Assembly: GCA_021432605.1 (NCBI GenBank)
Contig: MU271153.1
Span: forward strand, 62,001-126,000
DNA from: Coniochaeta sp. PMI_546
Lineage: Eukaryota > Ascomycota > Sordariomycetes > Coniochaetales > Coniochaetaceae
DNA: 64,000 nt
Direction of reading: 5' to 3'
Part shown: positions 1-10,398 of the stretch, piece by piece
How the letters are laid out: each line of letters starts with the position of its first letter
Numbering within the stretch: position 1 is the first letter of the stretch
Made by a program: the position numbers and the translations under genes
Notes under the pieces: model-generated
What the model was told of the DNA's origin: nothing
Database searches by the model: none
Seen by the model: the letters and a program-made list of their open reading frames with translations, nothing else

Positions 1-168
1 ATCTCTGCTTCCGAAGCAGTATTCTAGCCGTCTGTTCTTTCTTTCAAATTCTTTTCCCGCCAAGCTAGTACCAACTATGTGTTTGGAAGCCTGCGCAGGA
101 GGCTTCTGTAAAGTCCGCAACACCTCTAGCATGTTCGAAATTTGATTGGGGAAACTGGATGTCGAGAG

Positions 169-696
169 TCAGGCAGGGTGGAAAGGGTAGTGAGAAAAAC
201 CGGAAAATTGCTGTACGCCGGATAACAAGCCATAAATCAGATATAGGAGCATGATTGATCTCTTGACTGAGTGACCAGGGGAGCTATTTTCTCTGATCCT
301 AATACTTCTTGGTAGATATGCTCTTGGATCATGAGAAGAACAGCGGTCCAGATACCCTATTGGTACTGTGTGAAGAGCAAAAGCCTGATACGAGTACCGA
401 ACTTGGTGTACTAACCATCTAGAAGGGAGGCCAACTGTAGTATCGTGAGACAAAGGAATGATGACTTCCGTGTTTTCATGACTTGGACTACTCAGACCGC
501 CCAATCGAACCACCGGTTGAAGCCTCGAGACTGGCAACTTGTAAATTGCACCGCCCAGCCATATACGTCTAAGCAAAGAAGTCAAAGATGCGATTTCCGA
601 CCGCCGAATAGCCTGGCACGAAGGCGTCTCCAAAAGCCTGTTGCCACGAATCTGCCACGGATCCTCATAATTAGCATGAATTTTATCGTGTTGCAT
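169..696 (-). other. Open reading frame of unknown status, 175 codons
   Basis: An uninterrupted frame opens with ATG at 696 and runs to a stop at 169, directly downstream of the HD-domain gene and on the same strand. The predicted product would have an Arg/Leu-rich N-terminal half and a hydrophobic stretch near the C terminus (around IMLLYLIYGLL). I recognise no family. It could be a real small gene, the remnant of one, or a 3' continuation of the HD-domain transcript reached by splicing from the GTTAGT next to that gene's stop. Nothing in the sequence decides between these. Confidence 0.2.
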
Positions 697-721
697 TCAG
701 TCACCGTGCCAAGGGCTACTA

Positions 722-1504
722 CTAACCATAAGTCGTGTTCGGCTTCGTCATACAGAGTTCCACGAGCGTTGCGTTGACACCGGTGATGAAGTCAAGCCTT
801 GGGAACGCTTCCTCGACGTTATTGTACTCGGTATCCGTAATGCCATAGGCCGAAGTAATGGCCAGCCCTTCCAAATCAATCAACACACCCTGCACCACTG
901 CGGCCACGGTCGGCTGCTTATACAGCGAGAACTTTGGTTCCGAGCTCAACAAGACCGAGTCAAACAGCAACTGCAGCCGGTTGGCGTCCCAAGCGGCGGC
1001 CCCCTCGCAGGCGTTCGGGACTTGGCGCTCGACGAAGTCGGTCGTCGCGATGGCGGCGTCGACTTCAAAGCGGCGGTCGTGGCTGATCCAGGAGCCGTTG
1101 AGCACGAGGCCCAGATCGTGCAGCATCGAGCCGACAGCGTGGACCTCAACATCGACGGTATTTTGCAGCGTGGTGTTGTGCTTCAAGACGAGCGCTCCAA
1201 AGAGCCAGGTCCGCATGATGTGGTTGTAGAGGTGAACTTCGCTGACTTGCTTGGCGTATGCTTGGGCGGTGCGTACACTGGTTTCAGAAAAGAATTAATT
1301 GCTTTGCTTGGGGGGGGGGGGGAACGTGTTTTGTTCCAGACAGAGAGTGTTGATTTACAGGGGCGTGTTGATGACCGTGACACCGCCAATCACCTGCGTC
1401 GGCTTCTGGTTGATATCTCGCGGAAGTACATGGTGAAAGCCGAGGGATGGATAGGCGTGAAACGCCAAAAGCAGTTGAGCAATCCAAGCGAGCTTGAAAT
1501 CCAT
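722..1504 (-). CDS. Secreted HD-domain protein, cyanamide-hydratase-like
   Basis: Two exons (1359-1504 and 722-1277, intron 1278-1358) give 233 residues. The N terminus MDFKLAWIAQLLLAFHAYPS looks like a signal peptide. The rest matches the fungal cyanamide hydratase-like HD family: NTPL, then VRTAQAYAKQ, then YNHIMRTWLFG carrying the first histidine, then VHAVGSMLHDLG carrying the His-Asp pair that binds metal in HD hydrolases. Known relatives hydrate cyanamide to urea or are uncharacterised. A secreted version may act on a different substrate, so the family call is firm but the reaction is not. The start is the first ATG before the hydrophobic leader. A run of 13 Gs (C on the coding strand) lies in the intron before the acceptor. 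The protein ends soon after KPNTTYG, shorter than I expect for the family, so the 3' end may be truncated or carry an unseen intron. Confidence 0.75.
1310..1322. repeat. Homopolymer run of 13 G
   Basis: Thirteen consecutive Gs lie inside the intron of the HD-domain gene. On the coding strand this is a C-tract close to the 3' splice site, where it could act as a polypyrimidine stretch. Confidence 0.9.
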
Positions 1505-2357
1505 GACTGCGGGATCTCTATTACAATATTGATTTGCTGTATGTAGGGTTGATGGACTCGCGAGAACAGGTTCTTGCCGCTGAGAGGGGATACACTTGTT
1601 ATATAAGCCAACATAAGAAGAAGCTGAGCGGCTTATTGAGAGCATAATAACTAGCAAACCTCTCTCACGGGGAGATACATCAGTAGAATGAAAATAGTCT
1701 GCCCGTGCTTCATACAATGAATGCTGCCTGTTTAGTTTTTACCCTTTTGGGAATTCTAGATATTTCCTAAAAGGGTAGGTGTGGCTCGCTTACTGTACCA
1801 GAGTCCACCTGTGCATAGTGCCGACACCCCGGGACGGATGAGGCCATCATCTATGATTGGCAGAATGCTTCATGCGCTACCAACAAAAGTGCGACTTCTA
1901 ACACCTTTCGCCTTTCCTCATCCACAAGGGCCGCTCTATCAACTCGCAATCATGTTGCTCAAGGACCCGGGGGGGAGGGGGGGGGGGGCCCTTGGGCTTC
2001 AATGTTCAGAATTCCACACTGCAGCGCCCCCAGTCGCAGGTCTCGTCTAGCTGCGCGGTTTCGAGGCTCATTGCCCGGAGGCTCCGCTCGTAAACTGATT
2101 TGCCGTCTTCGGAACTGGAAGGAGTTGGAGGGCCAGCGTTTAGCATTTCCACAAACGAAGCTTCTGAACCCAAACAGTCTCGGCTCTTCATTTCCCGGCT
2201 TTTGGGCTTTTTGACATGAAGACGCATGATTATATATGAGAGACAGGCTCTTTCATAATCTACCACAAACTTTCTTGATTCCTCATACTGGGTCGTGACG
2301 ACGTCTCCCCAACACGCATCAAAATCTCCAGCCACACGAACTTCTTGTTCCCGGACA
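1505..2357. other. Intergenic region between HD gene and OYE pseudogene
   Basis: This interval holds the divergent 5' flanks of the HD-domain gene and of the old-yellow-enzyme pseudogene. It has a G-rich block at 1969-1988 (seven G, one A, twelve G). A minus-strand frame at 2006-2335 starts only with GTG and has no recognisable domain. I see no convincing gene. Confidence 0.5.
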
Positions 2358-3471
2358 ATGGCCCAGTCTCGCCTCTAGAAGCCACTCAAGATTTTCGGGG
2401 TCGAGGTGAAGCACCGCATTGGAATGCCCGGCCTGTCATGATTCCGGGCCAGCGACGACCATACTGCGACGCCCATGATGAAGGAGTACTACGGCCAGCG
2501 GTCGCAGGTCGCAGGTACTCTGATCATCACCGAGGCCATGATCATCTGGCCTGGCTCATCTCGCCTGGCGCTGGTGGCTTCCCCAATGCGCCGGGCATCT
2601 GGAGAGACGACCAAGTGGCTGCGTGGAAGACGATCACCGATGAGGTGCACCGCAACGGCTGCTTCATCATCTGCCAATTAATTTACACGTTGGCCGTGCC
2701 GCAAACCCAGAGACTGCCGAGGCCGAGGGCATTGAGCTGGTGTCCTCGAGTGCCATACCATACGACGAGGCTGCTCCCGTGCCGAGGGCTCTGACGACCG
2801 ACGAGATAGAGCGGATCGTGCACGACTTCGCTACCGCGGCGGAGAACGCTATCCGCGCGGGCTTTGACGGCGTCGAGCTCCACGGCGCGAACGGCTATCT
2901 CATCGATAGCTTCACGCAAGACGTCAGCAACACCCGCGCCGACGAGTACGGCGGCAGCGTCGAGAACACGCTCGCGTCTTGTCTACGAGGTCATGAGGGC
3001 CGTAAGCGATGCCATCCGCCCCCAGCGCGTCGGACTCCGTCTCAGCCCCTGGAGCACCTTCCAGGGCATGCGCATGAGGGACCCGGTCCCGCAGTTTTCC
3101 GCATGATTACCAAGGCCAAAGAGTTCGGTCTCGGCTACATCCACCTGATCGAACCACGCGTGACCAACAATGAGGATGAAGAACACGCCGTGACGGAGAC
3201 GCTGGATTTCGCGATTGACCGCTGGACCGGGCCCATTCTTCTTGCCGGAGGATATCGACCGGAAAACGTGCAGCGAGTTCTCGACGATGCTTATCCAAAC
3301 AAGGATATCATGGTCATGTTTGGCAGGGCCTTTGTTGCGAACCCTGACCTCGTCTTCAGAATCAAGAACAATCTGCCACTCAATGCTTATCATCGCAGCA
3401 CGTTTTACGCCGTCAGGAACCCTGCAGGATACATTGACTCTCCGTCAGCGAGCAGTTTCTGCACAGGTTGA
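2358..3471 (+). pseudogene. Decayed old yellow enzyme (NADH:flavin oxidoreductase)
   Basis: All the landmarks of a fungal OYE (FMN-dependent ene-reductase) are present in order but spread over three frames. It starts MAQSRL followed at once by an in-frame TAG, then KPLKIFGVEVKHRIGMP. Next come [70 protein letters not shown] with the substrate-binding His-Gly-Ala-Asn, [25 protein letters not shown], and a C-terminal part with ILLAGGY and [13 protein letters not shown]. Frame changes fall near 2,570, 2,690, 2,970 and 3,100. The usual LWALGR segment after ICQL is replaced by an unrelated reading. No plausible introns restore the frame at all these points. The conserved residues suggest recent loss. 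Sequencing error in a poor assembly is the alternative. Confidence 0.8.
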
Positions 3472-3745
3472 AGAATTTAGTAGTAGCTGGATTGGAGGAG
3501 GAGGAGGGGGGACAGCATGGTAGTTAATGTAGACCACGTTCCGGCAGCTGAACAACCCACCCCTTGGCTAAGATGGTAGGGGAGTGCGAAATTTTGTTGA
3601 TGCAAGCGGACTCGAGATAGACTGGTACCCTCGATTCATTGCTGTCCAGCCCGCTGCATCTCTATAGACGGTCTCCAAGGGTCGAAGCCTTGGCAGCACG
3701 AGCAGGTGCAATAAGGTGGTTGAAAACTACCTGCAGGCTGCATCG

Positions 3746-5514
3746 TCAGCCATTTTGTGTACCCGGATGGACCTCTGTCCAGAACTCCTCAAACTGCGAG
3801 CGATACGCCTTTTCCGACCAGATAAACTGCCTCATGACCTCTATTACGTCCGCCGGGGAATCATGACTTCGTATAAATCGCCGTGATGCATAGTTGCTCC
3901 GCAGAAGCCGCTTGTACGCCGAGCGTATCGGCCCCTTGGCGGAGAATGATCCACCCAAGTGGAGCATCCAGAGCAGGAGATCTGGATCATTATTCCAGAA
4001 AACGTCCTCATCCGACTCTTGTAGGCTGCGCAATAGGTGCTTTGACACGTAAGCCTTTCAACCCCCCACCCTCCTGGGTTAGTATCAACGTGGCCGACAA
4101 GTCTTGTCTCATTTTGGTGAAGGGTGATTCCTCGGATAGAAGTCACGTACCGGTATAACGGAGTGGCGCCAAACCTTGCAGCAGAGCATACATGCGCTGA
4201 GATATGCAGCTAGATGACAGGCTTCCATGATGGGAGAGAGCTTGGGCAAGCCCACGAGTCTGGAACCGATGGATGCTTGGTGGTTGTCGACGCGGAGCAT
4301 TTCGATCGGGTTCTGGCAGGAATAGCCGGGCAGCTCTTGGACGCACTGCAGCGCATGAATGTCTTTGAGGACCTCGACGAGATCCTCCGGGAGCAGATGA
4401 GCCCGTTCCTGGAACCCTGGCGGCAGAACAAAGAAGGTAGGGGCAAAGGGGTCCCGCTTCCACTGCAGCTCGCCAAATGTCGTGTGATCTATGATGCGGT
4501 CCGATCCAGTCATGATGGATGAGTTCAGATCTTGCCTGTCCGAAGCGTAGGCAATTTTGATGAGTTGATTTCTTGCTCAGCGCACAGGGAATGTCGGATT
4601 AGAAATGGCTCACCAGAAGATGGCTCGCTTGATCCCATCGGTCAAGTAGATGGTCTTGGACTGGCCCATGTCAAGCAGTCGCCGTATGGCGCCCATGTGG
4701 AGCTGGACTTGCCACCGCATGCCTAGTCGAGCCTAACCGATTGCTGCAGATTTAGCCATGACTTGATGAACTCTCTGGCCGTTTCCATTCACGAACCTCC
4801 ACTCCAGCAAGAAGCAAGATAGCGCCTAGCGTAGGCAGTGATACCGCAGTCTCGGGAGAGCTCATTCGCTGGCGAACGGCAGCCAACGCTTGGTTCTGGT
4901 AGCCAACGCATTCGTTGTCCATGTTCCCACCGGTCACCGCCAATGCAAAGGTGAGCAGGACGGCATTCAGCAGGGCTGGATCGTCAAGATCGGTACGGAA
5001 GACGGAGCCGAAGTCCTGGAACAGGACCGGGTCCGCAACGCTGAACACCGGCTCCGCGGCGTGTCTGGCATCACCTACATATACACCGACATGAGCCCAG
5101 GGGGCTCGTATCAGGCCACGAAAGTGCTTACCGTGACTTAGCAGGCTTCTCAGCCTGGGCGAGTTCCCAAACAGAGTCTCGAAAGGACCGTAAACCGATG
5201 GAGAGATGAAGACAGACCAGGGGCTGAGCGTTTGGCCTGATGCGACGGCGTCAGCCCTCGGCAGGTCCTCTGGAGGTCTTCGGCTATTCCGCAGGGCTTG
5301 TCTGACAGCGTGTGAGCGAGCTAGGCGTCTCTTGCTGGAATCCTTTGCTTCTGCCGGATTTTGTATCGAAATAAACTCGAAACTCCTGCCTGCCACCAGG
5401 AAATGTTAGCTTTACGTCCCCAGATTCGACAATGCGAGACAATAGGCTCAGATTACTTCCGCGAGTACAACCATCATCTATTACCTCCCCGTGAGGGCAA
5501 TCAGCCTTGTCCAT
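3746..5514 (-). CDS. Fungal-specific transcription-factor-like protein, no DNA-binding domain seen
   Basis: Five exons can be read (5472-5514, 4793-5389, 4614-4722, 4151-4535, 3746-4039), giving 475 codons. The pattern RSFEFISIQNP, then a basic stretch (SSKRRLARSHAVRQALRNSR), a middle region with VYGPFETLFG and LLNAVLLTFALAVTGG, then IMTGSDRIIDHTTFGELQW and the C-terminal GGSFSAKGPIRSAYKRLL and FIWSEKAYRSQFEEFW, is that of the large fungal family annotated as transcription factor domain proteins. There is no Zn2Cys6 cluster. Members are common near metabolic genes but few have tested functions. The first exon (start at 5514) is the weakest part: an in-frame stop just upstream of the second exon requires a spliced leader, and I chose the only ATG whose donor keeps phase. 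Confidence 0.6.
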
Positions 5515-6080
5515 GTCGTGGGAAGGAACTCAACAAGAATGCGAAGACTGGCTTGAGTGCGCCTGACGTTCTTCGGAGTAAGCAATGCCAATCGTCTCGG
5601 TGCCCGGTCCTCCCTTTGGGAAACCCCTCTTTACCATAGTACCTTCGCAACGGGGACGCACGGCCGTAGTATGCGGGCGGTCATTCAGACATCTCATGTA
5701 CCCAGCATGCTTGAATCTCGTAATCAACTAATATCACGATGCCCAGTGTCAGAATATCGGTGGGGCAGGCTTTACGTGCGAGCCGTTTAAAATACTACTC
5801 AAAAGCCGTGAAATTGGCTGCCCGCGCCGAGTACTTGGTCTGTAAAATGGACTTTGAGGTGTACATACATACGACCTCATTGTTGGGGGTTGCAAGCCAG
5901 CCAAAATTGACACTTATGCTGCGAGAGCTACGAGATCTTGGCACCTGGCAGCAGCTGCCCCGCAACCTGGTGCACTTCGCGGACATGGATGCTCTCTTTT
6001 GAGGAATTTCTAGATAGTTCGTGTTGATATTCGATTGGTCGTATTTGATTTTCACTCTACATTTCTAGTGATAACGAATA
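5515..6080. other. Intergenic region, no gene seen
   Basis: This interval lies between the 5' end of the transcription-factor-like gene and the 3' end of the amine-oxidase-like gene. The short frames here show no family signature or codon pattern I would trust. Confidence 0.5.
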
Positions 6081-7794
6081 TCAACACACTTTCTTTTGCT
6101 TCATTGTCCCGCTCAACCCATTCACTCGGGGAGGCTGCAGCCGGCTCGTTTTCGCCGTGTAATTCTCGACCACCTTGTCAACGACTCGAATAAAGAACAC
6201 TTGGACCGTGACAACCAGAAGTCTCAGAACGAGATCTGCAAGTCCCAGCTCCGGCTTCTCACTCGAGCTGAGTAATGAGTCTTGGAAGCGGAAGGGAAGC
6301 TTTGCGCCAAGGTGTTCCTGCGCGACATATAAGCCACTGCTGAAACCGTCCTCGTGGCGGCCATAACTCGTCCATGCTCCTGCGTAGCTTATTCCGCGCG
6401 TGTTCTGTATGCGTGCCAGGCTTTTCTGAGCCTCGACAGTGTTGGCATTGTGCAGCGGGTGCCGGTAGTTATACCGCCCTTGGACTGTTTTCGGGTCAGG
6501 TTCACGAAGTGGGTTGAGAGTCAACAGGACGTTCCCAAAGACTTCTCTCGGAATGTGCTGTAGGATGTTCATGTCATAAGTGAGTGAGACCTCGTCGATG
6601 TTGCATGTTCTTCTACTGCGTGAGGAATGTGTCACGGAGTTCCGACTCGGCCAGATTTTGCGAGACTGCGGCATGAGAGAGACATCTGCGTGCAATACCG
6701 CAGTACTTGCCGTTGTCTGAAACTTGGACATGATTTGCTTCTCCTCGACCGTCGCCGACTTCTGAATTATTGAGTATGCTTCATCTCCATGAGTGGCGAG
6801 GATGACATGGTCATAAATTTCAGATCGGCCACTGTCCAAATGAAGTCGAACACGGCCATCCTCTTCGTTCGTGACTGCCCTGACAGCCGTGTTGAGAAAA
6901 CGATGATTTGAGGGGAAACCTTTCGTGACAGCGTCTACGTAGGTTTGAGAGCCCTCGGGTATTGTAAGCCACTGTCTCCTTGAGCTTACCGTTGAGAGGA
7001 GACGATGGTTCCACCTATGATGGATTTAGCTACATGGATACAGCCGTGAGGTTGCAGAGAAGACCTAGACGGTGGACTTACAGAAGACGTATGAGGTCGA
7101 GGGCAGGAGACTCCAACGAACACTTGCCAGAATTCGTACTCCATACGGAAGCGGTCATGGGAATAAAATAATCGTTCCAGAAGGCATCCGAATAGCCTTC
7201 TCTGTCCAAGTATTGACCCATCGTCTCCTGAACGCTAACTCTGTGCTTGGCGCTATCACTGTCGGCAAACCGAGTCTCGATGTCGTCAGATATCAGTACA
7301 TCGAGAGCGAACTGGTTGAACCGGATGATGTCGAAGACCATCCGCCACATTTGAGGCGACAGGAAGTTCCTCCACTGACAAAAGATGGCAGTCAGGTCGG
7401 TCCCAGCCCACTCCAAGATGCCCTGACGTCGGGAAATGCCAACCTTCAGCTCGGTCGGGACCGTTCTAACATGCACCTTTTCGAGGAAGGAGAGAAAGTT
7501 TGCTATGCCACAATTGGTCGGTCAGTCACCTATTCAACGGTCAGTGTGAGGGGCCCGCCTACGGTATGTCTCGTTGTTCATAACTACAAAGCCCGTGTCA
7601 ACCAAGGTCTTATACTTTCCCACTTTCCACTCGACCGTGTTGGTATGGCCACCGAGCCTATTGGCGCCTTCGTAGAGGTAGACGTCATGATGAGTCCGAT
7701 TGAGAGCCCAGAGGGCGGCAATGCCCGCAGAGCCGCTGCCAACGATGGCAACCTTCTTCCTACGCTGTATGTCAAAGGACGATGCCATTTGCAT
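6081..7794 (-). CDS. FAD-dependent amine-oxidase-like oxidoreductase
   Basis: Three exons (7563-7794, 7082-7502, 6081-7014) give 528 residues. Residues about 14-45 form the FAD-binding Rossmann start: KKVAIVGSGSAGIAALWALN with GxGxxG at 19-24, followed by LYEGANRLGGHTNTV, the GG motif of flavin amine oxidoreductases. Conserved later blocks are LVDTGFVVMNNETYPNFLSFL, EWAGTDLTAIFCQWRN, WLTIPEGSQTYVDAV, DHVILATHGDEA and, near the C terminus, ISYAGAWTSYGRHEDGFSSG, which contributes to the flavin site. The family includes the NAD(P)-binding proteins often paired with cyclopropane fatty-acid synthases, so an unusual lipid or a secondary metabolite is a possible substrate. No such partner is seen here. 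Both introns keep phase and the gene appears whole. ATG at 7788 is an alternative start. Confidence 0.85.
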
Positions 7795-9256
7795 AAGCGA
7801 GAGCCCTGGAAGAAGAAACCGGCGAAGTAGCGAAGATGTGAATGTGCGGGCTTGCGAATCTTGTCCAACTCTTGTCGTCAATGACGATGCAGACAAGTGG
7901 GGTACAGGTACAATACACAGCCGCAACCAAACTCCCACGACATCACAGACGGACTGAGCATGAGGGCACAAGCAGCTCAGGGTGAGAAGCAGCAAAAAGG
8001 TAGGGTGATCTGTACGTATGAGTTCCACGTCAAGTGCTACAAGCTGTTCTGTCATGCAACTGGAACAAGCTGGATGATAATCGAATGAGAGAATTAGCGG
8101 GTTCGTCGATGAAGCACAATGGGCAAGCTTTAGAACGACGGATGCGGAGGTGCAGAGCGCCACAAAACTATGACGAATGTGAGCTCGTGCCCTTGCCTGA
8201 AGAAGCGCCAAACACTACTCACCGGACGTTTGACTTGTAGATACTCGTGGTCGTGAATTACAAACTGGATCTACTTCTTTTGACAGCACCCTGCGGTTCT
8301 CTGCGGCATTTGGGGCAAGGTAGTTAAACAAACGAGATGTGGAGGGGACTCGAGACGGCAGAGGTGTCTGTCAAATCTACAATCAGTTCCCAACCTAGAC
8401 CAGAGAAGTGAAATACTGCAGTGTGAGAAGGACCTGAACCAAATCTTGTACCGCCACTGGCACGGAAGGCAAAGAGTCTGACATGTCAGTGAGAGTGAGG
8501 GTCCGAGTGCTCAAGTCCACAGACCGGCGATTTTCAACAACCCAGAACAATACATGGCTTGCTTCAGGGAACGAACGAACACCAAGGACTAGAGTGAACG
8601 GTTCCAATCTACGGCCATGACCTGAGGAGCCCGCATGGACACGACGAGCGGGAAGAGCCGTTGATTGTAAGCAGGTTTCACTGCAGCGACGCAGTCGCAG
8701 ATGTCGGAACTCAACGGGATCGTGTAGTCGTCGCATCGCCAAAGGCAAGCTCATACCAATTCTTAGAAGCTCCATAGTTTCTCTTCCCGGCTAATACAAC
8801 CCGAAGTCCAGTGAGATATGGATATCGAGCCTATTATCTGCAAATCCGGGGTATTTTCAACTTTCATTTGGAGAAGAAACAAGAGAAGAAACGAAACCCG
8901 AGTGGAGGAAGTTTTGACGAGAAGTCCAGGACCACTCTGCCTCACGTGAGCGTGGTAAAATATGGGTCCTGTCCGTGAATGCGGCTTGTCAGGTGCCGCC
9001 TGCCAGGCTCGAGACGGGAGGTGCGACATGGATATGACCTCGGGGAATTTGGAACCTGGAGGCCTGCACATCAACACCATCCAACGACGTCCCTGCTAAT
9101 CTCGACAACTCAGCTGCCTGCTTCTATTTCTGAAATTTCTGATCCAGCACCGTTTCAGGGACGTCTTGCACTCCCTTCCTTCTCCGACTCTCTGCGACGC
9201 GCGTCTGCATCGGCCATTACGACATTCAACCATCTCCAGCAGCATACAAGTCCAGG
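7795..9256. other. Intergenic region between amine-oxidase-like gene and VTI1
   Basis: A 1.46 kb divergent interval holds the promoters of both neighbours. A 126-codon minus-strand frame at 8395-8775 has no recognisable domain and I do not call it a gene. The CT-rich stretch just before 9,257 fits a VTI1 leader. Confidence 0.5.
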
Positions 9257-10065
9257 ATGTCGAACCCTCTCGATACCGATGTTGGCACCGAGCTCTTCAG
9301 CAGCTACGAAGCCGAGTTCAAGCTCGTGCAGGCAGACATTACCCAGAAACTTGACCAGATACCCGAGCTCTCCGGAGAGCCGCGGAAAGCTGCTCTCAGC
9401 CAAGCCGAGCGTGCGCTGGAAGAAGCCAACGAACTGGTACAATTCCCCGAATCGAGGCATCGTTGAGAGATAAAAAGGCTAACCAGATGTCTTCGTACTA
9501 CACAGCTCGATCAAATGCGCCTGGAGAAGCAAAACATCCCATCAGCAGCCCGCACAAAAGTCAACCAGCGGCTCCGTAACTGGGACACGGACGTGGACAG
9601 CTATCGGCGCAAACTACGCAGTCTCGCGGATGACCGGTCCGCGCTCTTCGGCGGCCGGTACAGCGACAACCCTTCCGATGCCACACTCGAGCAGAGGCAG
9701 CAATTACTGTCCGGCACCGACCGCCTCGACCGGAGCACGCAACGCCTCAAGGCGAGCCAGGCTCTAGCCCTCGAGACCGAGGCCATCGGCGCCAGTACCC
9801 TCGCCGATCTGCATGTCCAGGGCCAGACCATTCAGCACACTCAGGGACTTCTGCTGGAAAGCGAGGGATATGTGGATAGGAGCGTAAAGACGCTACGGGG
9901 AATGGCTCGTAGGTACTGTACTCACTCATACCCACACAATGCGATGACGACGTTATACTAATGTTGGCTCCTTGCAGGATGGCTACGAATCGGATAATCA
10001 CAATCTCCATCATCACTATTTTGGTACTGCTCATTATTGCCGTTATCTTTAGCAAGTTCAGGTAG
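9257..10065 (+). CDS. vti1: v-SNARE Vti1
   Basis: Three exons (9257-9436, 9506-9912, 9978-10065) give 224 residues, the normal length for Vti1. The N-terminal three-helix domain begins DTDVGTELFSSYEAEFK. The SNARE motif (about 135-195) includes LDRSTQRLKASQALALETEA and a central glutamine in DLHVQGQTIQHT, so it is a Qb-SNARE. The protein ends with a single C-terminal membrane anchor, RIITISIIILVLLIIAVIF, and a short basic tail KFR. Vti1 pairs with several syntaxins in Golgi, endosome and vacuole fusion, and its complexes are taken apart by Sec17/Sec18. SEC17 lies only about 5 kb away. The last intron falls just before the transmembrane segment. Confidence 0.95.
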
Positions 10066-10398
10066 AGGCAGCTCGTCTGGGAACGGTGGCGAATTATGGA
10101 GTTACGGAGCGTCTAGAAATGCTGTCTTATTAGGAATTGGTGGTATCAGTACCGCATCGCATTCGTTTACGTGTATAAAGGGACGCTGTATACCTCAGAC
10201 AGGTCTTAGAAACTTACAACGTGGCCTGTCATTCTCTAATGAACTGCACCATGGTCACAGGTATTTCAGAGTTTCGCAAGCATAACCTCTCGTATATTTG
10301 AGTCCTCGATATACTTGTAAACCGTAGTGGGTATTGCTATGGAATCAATCAAGGACTATATCGCGTCTAATCTTTACTCCGGTCACGTAGTTCCATCT
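10066..10398. other. Convergent intergenic region VTI1/RRP12
   Basis: This holds the 3' ends of two converging genes. I see no additional gene in these 333 bases. Confidence 0.6.

Noticed and set aside
2006-2335. Minus-strand frame upstream of the OYE pseudogene
   Set aside because: It starts only with GTG and has no recognised domain; a remnant of a gene cannot be excluded, but I cannot support it.
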